This document shows, in pieces, positions 23,855 through 32,222 of a DNA stretch of 34,392 nt (the first letter of the stretch is position 1; each line of letters starts with the position of its first letter). Under the pieces are notes generated by a model. It was not told the origin of the DNA. It made no database searches and worked only from the letters and a program-made list of their open reading frames with translations. Where the stretch lies: positions 1 to 34,392 of the forward strand of contig CACYDL010000200.1 of NCBI GenBank assembly GCA_902773195.1. Reading direction: 5' to 3'. Source of the stretch: an uncultured Lachnospiraceae bacterium (GTDB lineage: Bacteria; Bacillota_A; Clostridia; Lachnospirales; Lachnospiraceae). The translations under genes were made by a program, and so were the position numbers.

Positions 23855-24850
23855 ATGGCTTTATATTCGGTGGTAGTGCCGGTCTATAATTCTGAACATA
23901 CTCTGGAAGAGCTGTATGAGAGACTCTGCGGCGTGTTCGACCGACGGCTCCGGGAGGACTTTGAGCTTCTCCTGGTCGACGACGGCTCAAAGGACCGCTC
24001 CTACGAGGTGATGAAGTCCATCCGCGAAAGGGACCGCCGGGTAAAGATCTTCCAGATGGCGAGAAATTTCGGCCAGCATCCCGCGATTCTGTGCGGGCTT
24101 CACTATGTGTCGGGGGATTTCGTGATCACGATGGACGACGACCTTCAGCATCCGCCGGAAGAGATTCCGAAGCTGATCGGCGCGCTCGAGGGCAGAGACG
24201 ACGTCGACGTGGTCGTGGCGCGCTACGTGGGCAGACAGCACAACGCCGTGAGGAGGCTGGGAACCAGAATCTACGCCTTCGCCACGGCCCGCATGTTCCG
24301 GCAGGATCCCTCCCTGGAGCTCACCTCGTTCCGTCTGATGCGCCGCTTCATCGCCGACGCGATCAAGGACACCACCGTGCACAGACCCGTGATCGGAAAC
24401 CTGCTGATCGCGACGTCGAACCGGATCATCAACGTCGACGTGGAGCATCACGCGAGGGCCTACGGGCGCAGCGGCTATTCGTTCCGCGCCCTCGCCAGCA
24501 TGCTGTACTACGACGTCACGACCCACTCCGTGTTCCCTCTGATCCTCATGAGAAATATCGGCATCGCGACGTTCCTGCTGAGCGTCGTGCTGGGAATCGT
24601 CTATTTTGTGAGATATCTGACCGGACGCATCACGGTCCGGGGATGGACCAGTCTCTTTCTGCTCCTTCTCGCCTCGACGGGACTTACGCTTCTCGCGGCG
24701 GGCATACTGGGCGACTACATAATGCATGTGCTGGACGAATCCAAGAAGCAGCCCCATTACGTGCTGCGCCGAAAGGAAACGGACGGGCCCGGGGAAAAAG
24801 GAAGCGCCGGAGAGAACGGAGCCTTTGGAAAGAAGCATGAAAATGACTGA
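23855..24850 (+). CDS. ArnC-like undecaprenyl-phosphate glycosyltransferase
   Basis: GT2 enzyme of the ArnC/GtrB type that transfers a sugar to undecaprenyl phosphate. The N-terminal SVVVPVYNSEHTLEEL and LLVDDGSKDRS blocks are followed by the metal-binding MDDDLQHPPEEIP at 93-105, HRPVIGNL and a YGRSGYSF block, which are typical of ArnC. Two C-terminal membrane helices lie at about 226-250 and 262-287. The hydrophilic tail (EKGSAGENGAFGKKHEND) is poorly conserved. 331 residues; ATG 23855 with AGGAGGG. The overlap with the ATP-grasp gene is 14 bases. The donor sugar cannot be read from sequence, but divergence from wecE suggests an amino-deoxy sugar. Confidence 0.92.
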   Translation: MALYSVVVPVYNSEHTLEELYERLCGVFDRRLREDFELLLVDDGSKDRSYEVMKSIRERDRRVKIFQMARNFGQHPAILCGLHYVSGDFVITMDDDLQHPPEEIPKLIGALEGRDDVDVVVARYVGRQHNAVRRLGTRIYAFATARMFRQDPSLELTSFRLMRRFIADAIKDTTVHRPVIGNLLIATSNRIINVDVEHHARAYGRSGYSFRALASMLYYDVTTHSVFPLILMRNIGIATFLLSVVLGIVYFVRYLTGRITVRGWTSLFLLLLASTGLTLLAAGILGDYIMHVLDESKKQPHYVLRRKETDGPGEKGSAGENGAFGKKHEND

Positions 24851-26111
24851 TACGGAAAAAAACAGACCGGGCCTGATGGTGCTCGGCGGCCTGAGCGAAT
24901 TCGTCCCGCTGGTCACCCTGGCGGGGCGCCGCGGGATCCGGACCGTCTGCGTCGACGGAAACCCGGACGCCCCGGCCAAGAAGCTCGCGGACGCCGCCTA
25001 TACCGTCGACGTGCGCGACACGGACGGCATCGCCCGGATCGCGGAGGAAGAGGGAGTCAGCGCCATTACGACGGCCTACTCCGACCTTCTGCTGGAGTGC
25101 ATGGTGCGCATCGCGGAGAAGGCGGGGCTTCCCTGCCATCTGAAGACGGAGCAGCTTCCCTGCTACCGGGACAAGCTGGCGATGCACGCTCTGTGCGCGG
25201 AGCTGGGAATCCGGATGCCCGCGTTCCGGATGATTTCCGGCGCGGACGACGGGGCGCTCCCGGAGCTGTCGTTTCCGATGATTCTCAAGCCGAGGGATCT
25301 CTACGGCTCGAGAAGCGTGAAGGTGGCGCGCTCCCTTTCGGAGGCGGAGGCGTATCTTGACACATTTCCCGCAGGCGGCGTGCTGGCGGAGGAATATATC
25401 CCGGATCCGGAGTACAACGTGCAGTGCTGGGTCCGCCGGGGAACCGTGCGCGTGCTGGGAATCGCCGACCGGGAGAAGACGCCCGCGGAAGAAGGCAGAA
25501 TACCGGTCAGCACCAGAAACGTCTACCCCGCCCGGAAAGTGAAGGAGCTTCTGCCCCTCGTCCGGGACGCGCTGCAGCGCTATATCGGGAGAACCGGCCA
25601 GACCGAGGGTCCCCTCTGCATGCAGTGCTACTACGGCGCCGAAAGAGGTCTCACCGTGGGAGAGATCGCGGGACGGTTTCTCGGATACGAGCATGAGCTC
25701 CTCGCCTACGCCTGCGGGATTTCCACGGAGGAGCTGCTGCTGGCCCACGCCTGCGGCACGCGCAGCATCGACGAACTGCTGGCCGGCTGCCGGCCGGAGG
25801 GAACCTGTTCCGCCGGAGTCCTGTATTTCCACGCCCGGGACGGCGTCGTGGCGGACCAGTCGCGGCTGAGGCGCGCGGCGGAGGAAGCGGACGCGAGGAT
25901 GCTCCAGTGCTTCTACAGGGAAGGGGAGAGAATCGGCGATCCTCAGGCGCGGCCCTACGCCGCCCGGATCTACCTGGTTCTGCCGGACAGGGAATCCCTT
26001 GACCGCGTCACCGGCAGGGTCTTCGAAGATGCGTCCGTGACCGACGCGGAGGGACGGGAGCTGCTGTACAGAAACCGCATGCCCCTCGGCGAGACCGGGG
26101 ACAGAGAGTGA
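24837..26111 (+). CDS. ATP-grasp carboxylate-amine/thiol ligase
   Basis: A 424-residue ATP-grasp ligase, which joins a carboxylate to an amine or similar nucleophile through an acyl-phosphate. The N-terminal Rossmann-like pre-ATP-grasp domain starts LMVLGGLSEFVPL. ATP-site residues include Lys151 in MILKPRDLYGSRSV, Glu185-Glu186 in LAEEYI, and the metal motif GEIAGRF at 275-281, a variant of the usual E-(I/V)-xPR. The start is ATG 24837 with GGAAAG ahead of it; the longer frame from 24726 overlaps the glycosyltransferase heavily and is unlikely. Placed between an undecaprenyl-phosphate glycosyltransferase and an SMR flippase pair, it may attach an amino acid or other acid to an amino sugar. 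The exact substrate is unknown. Confidence 0.85.
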   Translation: MKMTDTEKNRPGLMVLGGLSEFVPLVTLAGRRGIRTVCVDGNPDAPAKKLADAAYTVDVRDTDGIARIAEEEGVSAITTAYSDLLLECMVRIAEKAGLPCHLKTEQLPCYRDKLAMHALCAELGIRMPAFRMISGADDGALPELSFPMILKPRDLYGSRSVKVARSLSEAEAYLDTFPAGGVLAEEYIPDPEYNVQCWVRRGTVRVLGIADREKTPAEEGRIPVSTRNVYPARKVKELLPLVRDALQRYIGRTGQTEGPLCMQCYYGAERGLTVGEIAGRFLGYEHELLAYACGISTEELLLAHACGTRSIDELLAGCRPEGTCSAGVLYFHARDGVVADQSRLRRAAEEADARMLQCFYREGERIGDPQARPYAARIYLVLPDRESLDRVTGRVFEDASVTDAEGRELLYRNRMPLGETGDRE

Positions 26112-26125
26112 CAGGAGAACGCGGA

Positions 26126-26539
26126 ATGGAAGGAAATGTCGCGGACGGGGGAAAATCCAGAGGTCCGCAGGGAATACGCGCGGCGCTGGTGATACAGATG
26201 GCGGTGGTCATCTTCACCCTGTCGTCGGTGTGCTCGAAATTTGCCGGAATGAACTCCGGAGAGACGGTCCTCTTCGGGATCACGGTTCACGGCCTGAACC
26301 CGGCCGGCTTCCGATGGCTCGTCCTTGAGGTGGTCTGCCTGGGATTCTACGCCATCTTCTGGCAGCAGATCATCAAGAGATACGATCTGTCCGTCGCCTA
26401 CGCGAACAGGGCCTTCGCCATTTTCTGGACGTTTCTCTGGAGCGTGGTGATTTTTCACGAGGCGGTCAGGCCTGCCAGCGTGATCGGAATCCTGCTGGTT
26501 TTTTTCGGAATTTTACTGGTGAATCAAGATGCGAAATGA
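26126..26539 (+). CDS. SMR-type small membrane protein, ArnE-like subunit
   Basis: A 137-residue four-helix membrane protein of the EmrE/EamA drug-metabolite transporter group. In glycan loci, pairs of these (ArnE/ArnF) flip undecaprenyl-phosphate sugars. The first helix is at about 20-40, and the conserved region LSVAYANRAFAIFWTFLWS, followed by the helix-4 glycine run GILLVFFGILLV, is characteristic. ATG 26126 with AGGAGA at 26113-26118 is preferred over GTG 26108; it falls 14 bases after the ATP-grasp stop. It overlaps the next SMR gene by 11 bases, which supports a heterodimer. Confidence 0.85.
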   Translation: MEGNVADGGKSRGPQGIRAALVIQMAVVIFTLSSVCSKFAGMNSGETVLFGITVHGLNPAGFRWLVLEVVCLGFYAIFWQQIIKRYDLSVAYANRAFAIFWTFLWSVVIFHEAVRPASVIGILLVFFGILLVNQDAK

Positions 26540-26882
26540 ATGGAACCCATGGGTGCTGCTGTTTGCCGCGGCATCGCTCATAGCTTCTTTTTCCCAGATG
26601 CTCCTGAAGAAGAGCGCCTCGGAGCGCCATGAGAGCGTGATCAGGGAATATCTCAACTTCAAGGTGATCGCCGGCTACGGTATGATGTTCCTGAGCATGC
26701 TGGTCTGCGTGTACGCCTACAGCAGACAGGTCAGCATGCAGAGCGGCGCCGTCATGGACTCCATCGGGAATCTGTGGGTGATGATCCTGAGCTTCCTGAT
26801 CTTCCGGGAGCCCATCACGAAGAAGAAGCTTCTCGGCAATCTTCTGATCATCACGGGAATCGTGGTGACCAACATGTTCTGA
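26529..26882 (+). CDS. SMR-type small membrane protein, ArnF-like subunit
   Basis: A 117-residue four-helix membrane protein, second half of the SMR pair. Segments are near residues 8-22, 38-57, 67-88 and 95-116. Internal marks are LLKKSA near 27, SMQSGAVMDSIGNLWVMILSF, and FREPITKKKLLGNLLIITGI, the normal SMR helix-3/4 turn. It overlaps the upstream ArnE-like gene by 11 bases, so the two are probably made in equal amounts and work as a flippase. It is convergent with the minus-strand GT-C-like gene, and no T-rich terminator separates them. Confidence 0.85.
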   Translation: MRNEWNPWVLLFAAASLIASFSQMLLKKSASERHESVIREYLNFKVIAGYGMMFLSMLVCVYAYSRQVSMQSGAVMDSIGNLWVMILSFLIFREPITKKKLLGNLLIITGIVVTNMF

Positions 26883-26897
26883 GACCCGGCGCGTTCC

Positions 26898-26960
26898 GGC
26901 GTCCTCCTCTGTGAATCCGGCGTCTTCCTCTGTGAATCAGGCGTCCTCCTTCGTGAACTT
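26898..26960. repeat. Three tandem 21-bp repeats across a stop codon
   Basis: Units 26898-26918, 26919-26939 and 26940-26960, each GGCGTCYTCCTYYGTGAAYYY-like. On the minus strand they encode (K/stop/G)-F-T-(E/K)-E-D-A. The unit at 26940 is the C-terminus of the GT-C-like gene, its TGA stop falls at the first codon of the middle unit, and two more in-frame copies lie beyond the stop. Confidence 0.9.
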
Positions 26961-28775
26961 CACGACCTTGAAGGGACCGTCGCCGATGAGCTCGGCTTCG
27001 GCGGTGATTCTGCTGCCTTTGAAGGCGGTCTTCAGATAGGCGAGGGCGACGTCCTCGGTGTCCGTGAGCAGATAGAAGGAATCCTCCGTCACGAGGCCGG
27101 AGATCAGGTTGTCCGGATCCTGGATGCCGAGTTCTTCGGCGATTCTGTAGTATCGGGGCGTGAAGCTGTCCCAGCTTCCGACCCGGATCAGGTGGCTGTA
27201 GTCGTCGATGGTCCGGATCCCGTTTACGGGGTGGCCGTAGTAGTACATCCTGCCGAAGCAGTAGCTGCTGGTGATGTAGATCCGCTCCGGGTGGGACCGC
27301 ACTTCGTCGAAGAGGGGCTCCGCCGCCGTCTCGAAATCAGGATTCCGCAGAGAGAATACCGCGTTGTTGTACCCGTTCACAAACCTTACGCAAAATAGCG
27401 CCAGCACAGCCGCCGCTGCGCAGAAGCCGGCCGCCCTCACGATGATCTCGGGGACGCCGCTTTTTTTTGCGCGTTTCCGGGCGCCGGGCAGCAGGATCAT
27501 GTCCTCCGCCGCCTCTTCGGCGGCCCCCGTGCACATCAGCGTCACGTAGACGGTGACGATGGAGAGCGGGACGGAGACGCGCAGCAGGAAGCGCATGCGC
27601 AGGAAACAGAGCGCCAGGATCACGGCGCAGAGCATGAGAAATCCGAGAAAACCGGTCACAAACTGAAAACGCCGGTCGGCAAAGAGAAGCAGCAGGAACA
27701 GGACCAGCGGGATGAGCAGAAGGTAGCGGTTCGGGGACGCCTTCAGCGTCTGCTTCGTGTAGGCGGTGCGCCAGGGCTTCGAGTAGATATTGGACTGCAC
27801 GGCGGCGATCTCGAGGAATTTCTGCCGGGAGAAGACTTTTTTCTCACAGAACGCCCAGCGGTAGAGCAGCTGGTACTCCTGGCTGGTGAAGCCGATCTCC
27901 CGGAAGGAGTCCTTCAGGATGTCGTAGCCGACCCCCGGGTAGTCCAGCACGTCGCTGCGGGCCGTGTTGTAGAGCTGGTACTCGGCCCACATGTCTCCGG
28001 AATAGGCCTTCTGCTCCCAGAGGCGGAGCCCCAGCAGAAGGACGAGGGCGGCGGCCGCCCCGCAGACCAGCAGGAGAAGTCGGCGGATCAGGAGAACCTG
28101 CGGATCGTCTCCCCGCCGGATCCGCCCGATGAGGCTGCCGGCCGAAGCGGCGTCCACCGCGGCGCCGTTTCCGGCTTCCCTCCGTTTCCTGCCTGCCCGT
28201 ATGACCTCGACGAGGGCCTTGAGGGCAAAAGGAGACATCAGCCCCAGCACCGGGACGAGGGTCGCCTTGCGGACCACGTAGCCCCAGATCATCAGCAGGA
28301 CGCCGGGGATGATCGTCCGGAGGGCCTTTTTCCGGTAGAAGGACAGATAGAGCAGGGAGGCGCCGGCCCCCACGCAGAGGAAGGCGACCACCGTGAACGT
28401 GAAAAACAGAGGGACGGCGACGGCGTTGAGGACGACGGATGCCGCCAGAACGGGAAGATGGCACCGGAAGGAGGCCAGAACCCAGTGGAAGACGGCAAAG
28501 GAGACGGCGAGCGTCGCGGCGAGCAGGACGGCGTACCAGTTGACCGAACGGGTGATGCCGTAGAGCAGCTTCGTGACCGTGCCGAAGAGGATGCGCGGAA
28601 AGATGAGATGATCGCTGTATTCCGTCCCGTAGGACCCGTTGGCGATGTAGTTCATCAGATAGTCGTCGGCGTACATGTAATAGATTTTCGAGACAAGAAA
28701 CGGAACGGCGGTGAGCGCCGACGAGATCAGAAGGCAGAACGGAAAAAAGCGGAAGCATCTGCGTAACGTCTTCAT
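26937..28775 (-). CDS. Large polytopic membrane protein, probable GT-C glycosyltransferase
   Basis: A 612-residue membrane protein with about 11-12 helices over residues 10-480 and a soluble C-terminal domain of about 130 residues. After the first helix comes YYMYADDYLMNYIANGSYG, where the Asp-Asp pair in the first external loop resembles the catalytic site of GT-C enzymes that use polyprenyl-phosphate sugars. I do not recognise the exact family. ATG 28775 is chosen over the upstream TTG at 28796 because AAAGGG is spaced 7 bases before it. The last seven codons are the first unit of a tandem repeat that continues past the stop. It faces the SMR pair, so it could be the external transferase of that pathway. 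Confidence 0.8.
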   Translation of the reverse strand: MKTLRRCFRFFPFCLLISSALTAVPFLVSKIYYMYADDYLMNYIANGSYGTEYSDHLIFPRILFGTVTKLLYGITRSVNWYAVLLAATLAVSFAVFHWVLASFRCHLPVLAASVVLNAVAVPLFFTFTVVAFLCVGAGASLLYLSFYRKKALRTIIPGVLLMIWGYVVRKATLVPVLGLMSPFALKALVEVIRAGRKRREAGNGAAVDAASAGSLIGRIRRGDDPQVLLIRRLLLLVCGAAAALVLLLGLRLWEQKAYSGDMWAEYQLYNTARSDVLDYPGVGYDILKDSFREIGFTSQEYQLLYRWAFCEKKVFSRQKFLEIAAVQSNIYSKPWRTAYTKQTLKASPNRYLLLIPLVLFLLLLFADRRFQFVTGFLGFLMLCAVILALCFLRMRFLLRVSVPLSIVTVYVTLMCTGAAEEAAEDMILLPGARKRAKKSGVPEIIVRAAGFCAAAAVLALFCVRFVNGYNNAVFSLRNPDFETAAEPLFDEVRSHPERIYITSSYCFGRMYYYGHPVNGIRTIDDYSHLIRVGSWDSFTPRYYRIAEELGIQDPDNLISGLVTEDSFYLLTDTEDVALAYLKTAFKGSRITAEAELIGDGPFKVVKFTKEDA

Positions 28776-28805
28776 TTTGTACCCTTTCAAAGTCAATGAT
28801 CATAC

Positions 28806-28834
28806 ATTATAATCAAAAACAGGAAAATACTCAA
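28806..28834 (-). promoter_or_regulatory. Promoter for the GT-C-like gene
   Basis: On the minus strand: TTGAGT (28834-28829), a 17-base spacer, then perfect TATAAT (28811-28806). The self-complementary ATTATAAT (28806-28813) also gives a TATAAT on the plus strand at 28808-28813, but its -35 region (TTTCAA) is weak, so plus-strand use toward glpK is only possible. Confidence 0.7.
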
Positions 28835-28842
28835 CCGGATAT

Positions 28843-28932
28843 GGACGGCGGAAGAAGGGCATGCAGGCCGGACACGGACGGCTGAAGAACGGCACGGACA
28901 GCGCTCCGCCGGACGGACGGCGGAGGAGAAGG
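28843..28932 (+). repeat. Degenerate GGACGGCGGAAGAAGG repeats upstream of glpK
   Basis: Three related units start at 28843, 28876 and 28915, spaced 33 and 39 bases. An ATG at 28841 opens a 14-codon frame that ends in TGA at 28883-28885 and is in the same frame as glpK. The hairpin TCCGCC/GGCGGA (28905-28924) ends 4 bases before the AAGGAGG ribosome site. Confidence 0.6.
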
Positions 28933-28942
28933 AGGGCTGCAG

Positions 28943-30429
<1,487 letters not shown>

Positions 30430-30439
<10 letters not shown>

Positions 30440-30558
30440 GGCCCCCGCGTCCGGCTGACGGAGGACCGGGCCCCGCGCGGCATGCTGACGGAAGACCGAG
30501 GCGGCCCGCGCGTCCGGGGACGGCGGACGGAGGAATGAGGCGGTCCGCGCGTCCGGGA
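30430..30558 (+). repeat. Four tandem ~30-bp repeats across the glpK stop
   Basis: Units start at 30430, 30460, 30490 and 30529 (periods 30, 30 and 39), of the form GGAGGACYGAGGCCCGCGCGTCCGG. The first includes the glpK TGA. In the glpK frame, bases 30440-30535 are open and end in a second TGA at 30536-30538, reading repeats of T-E-D-R-x-P-R. Confidence 0.8.
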
Positions 30559-30576
30559 GAATTAGAACAAAACCTC

Positions 30577-30605
30577 TTGTCAACATTTTGAGGATTCGAT
30601 AAAAT
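30577..30605 (+). promoter_or_regulatory. Promoter for comEA-like gene and response regulator
   Basis: TTGTCA (30577-30582), a 17-base spacer, then TAAAAT (30600-30605), in an AT-rich island after the glpK repeats. Start expected about 30612, giving a leader of about 55 bases. Confidence 0.7.
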
Positions 30606-30666
30606 AAAAACAGCACAGCCCCCGCGGCAGGATTCCCGGAAGAAATCATGCAGGCGGAGGTGTGAG

Positions 30667-31392
30667 ATGAATTATCACGACAAACGCATGGCACTTCGTG
30701 CCATGCTATTCGTATACCTGACGTTCGCGGCGCTTGCGTCTGCCGGCTGCGAGCGGAGATCCGGCGGTTACGCCGCGGTCTGTGAGACGGATTCGGTTTT
30801 TATCGCCGCCGCGGAGAGCGGGGACGAAGAGGCCGAGAACCGGGGAGACGCGGAAGGCCGGACCGGGGAAGACGGAGAAGACGCGGAGGGCCGGAACGGC
30901 GCGGGTGACGCGGAACACGCGGAGAGCCCCGAGGGGGCTGAGGCGGAGATTTTCGTCCACGTCTGCGGCGCGGTACGGAACGGCGGCGTGTTCGCCCTGC
31001 CGGAAGGGGCCAGGGTGTGCGACGCGCTGGAAGCCGCGGGCGGGCTTTCGGAGGACGCGGACCGGATCGGCCTGAACCAGGCGAGGATCCTCTCGGACGG
31101 GGAGCAGCTCGTCGTCCTCACGGAGCAGGAGGCCGAAGAACGCGCGGCCGGAGCGCCGGACGGCACCGGACAGGGCGCGGAGGAGACGCCGGAATCCGTA
31201 CTTATCAACATCAACACGGCGGACGCGGAGGAGCTCCAGAGGCTCAGCGGCATCGGGGCGGCGAAAGCCGCCGACATCATCGCGTACCGGGAGGCCCACG
31301 GCGCATTTCAAAGAACAGAGGACATCATGAAGGTGACGGGGATCAAGACGTCGCTTTTCAATAAGATAAAAGACGGCATCACCGTCGGGTGA
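30667..31392 (+). CDS. comEA: ComEA-like SLBB and helix-hairpin-helix DNA-binding protein
   Basis: Membrane- or surface-anchored DNA-binding protein of the ComEA type, the DNA receptor for transformation. An N-terminal signal/anchor (LFVYLTFAALASAGC, possible lipobox at Cys28) is followed by a low-complexity Gly/Glu/Asp spacer (about 50-92). An SLBB domain (IFVHVCGAVRNGGVF, about 94-150) comes next, then two HhH motifs (ININTADAEELQRLSGIG and KVTGIKTSLFNKIKDGI, about 177-240). 241 residues; ATG 30667 with GGAGGTG. A perfect 9-bp hairpin lies in codons 7-14. Overlaps the upstream part of the response-regulator leader; the two are probably co-transcribed. No comEC is in the window, but comF is at 2061. 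Confidence 0.9.
   Translation: MNYHDKRMALRAMLFVYLTFAALASAGCERRSGGYAAVCETDSVFIAAAESGDEEAENRGDAEGRTGEDGEDAEGRNGAGDAEHAESPEGAEAEIFVHVCGAVRNGGVFALPEGARVCDALEAAGGLSEDADRIGLNQARILSDGEQLVVLTEQEAEERAAGAPDGTGQGAEETPESVLININTADAEELQRLSGIGAAKAADIIAYREAHGAFQRTEDIMKVTGIKTSLFNKIKDGITVG
30686..30706 (+). other. Perfect hairpin within the first codons of comEA
   Basis: GCATGGCAC / GTGCCATGC, 9 bp with a 3-base loop, starting 19 bases after the start codon. It includes a second in-frame ATG (30688). Such a stem could slow early elongation or initiation. Confidence 0.75.
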
Positions 31393-31415
31393 TCCGCGGG
31401 AGTGAGGAGTATCAG

Positions 31416-32105
31416 ATGGCGAAGAAAGTACTGGTGGTGGATGATGAGAAGCTTATCGTCAAGGGAATCCGTTTCAGCCTCGAGCAGGACGGATACGAGG
31501 TGACGTGCGCCTACGACGGCGAGGAGGCTCTTGAATACGCGAAGGAAACCGAATATGACATCATCCTTCTGGACCTGATGCTTCCCAAGGTCACCGGACT
31601 CGAGGTCTGCGAGCAGATCCGGGGCTTTTCCAACGTCCCCATCATCATGCTGACGGCCAAGGGCGAGGACATGGACAAGATCCTCGGGCTCGAGTACGGG
31701 GCGGACGACTACATCACCAAGCCTTTCAATATTCTGGAGGTCAAGGCGAGAATCAAGGCGATTCTCAGGCGCGCCTCGCGCCAGGAGGAGAGCCCGAACC
31801 AGCCGAAGCAGGTGGAGATCAACGGGCTCCGGATGGACTGCGAGAGCCGCCGCGTCTTCGTAAACGGGAAGGAAGTGAATCTCACCGCCAAGGAATTCGA
31901 CGTCCTGGAGCTGCTGGTGTTCAATCCCAACAAGGTCTACAGCCGCGAGAACCTTCTCAATATCGTCTGGGGCTACGAGTATCCCGGCGACGTGAGAACC
32001 GTCGACGTCCACATCCGGAGACTCCGCGAGAAGATCGAGGCGAACCCCAGCGAGCCGAAGTACGTCCACACGAAGTGGGGCGTGGGCTACTACTTCCAGG
32101 GCTGA
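31416..32105 (+). CDS. OmpR/PhoB-family response regulator
   Basis: Two-component regulator of 229 residues. Its receiver domain has Asp9-Asp10, phospho-acceptor Asp53 in LLDLMLP, Thr80 in LTAKGE and Lys102 in TKPF; a winged-helix DNA-binding domain follows (about 130-229; VNLTAKEFDVLELL, TVDVHIRRLREKIE, KWGVGYYF). ATG 31416 is supported by GAGGAG at 31403-31408; the frame is open from 31389 without a ribosome site. It resembles WalR-type regulators. No histidine kinase gene follows; a terminator and a convergent AraC gene close the unit, so it is an orphan in this window. Confidence 0.95.
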   Translation: MAKKVLVVDDEKLIVKGIRFSLEQDGYEVTCAYDGEEALEYAKETEYDIILLDLMLPKVTGLEVCEQIRGFSNVPIIMLTAKGEDMDKILGLEYGADDYITKPFNILEVKARIKAILRRASRQEESPNQPKQVEINGLRMDCESRRVFVNGKEVNLTAKEFDVLELLVFNPNKVYSRENLLNIVWGYEYPGDVRTVDVHIRRLREKIEANPSEPKYVHTKWGVGYYFQG

Positions 32106-32173
32106 GCGCCCGGCGGGGCGTTTCGGACGCGGGAGCGCTGTGCGCCCGCAGGAACGATCCGGCTTCATACAGC

Positions 32174-32203
32174 AAAAAGCTGCCGCGTGCGGCAGCTTTT
32201 TTT
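32174..32203. terminator. Bidirectional intrinsic terminator
   Basis: AAAAAGCTGCCGC-GT-GCGGCAGCTTTTTTT: a 9-bp GC-rich stem with an A-run on one side and seven T on the other, between two convergent genes (stops at 32105 and 32223). It should end transcription from both sides. It is the only classical terminator I see in the window. Confidence 0.92.
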
Positions 32204-32222
32204 GAATGCTTTTTTCGGGCCG

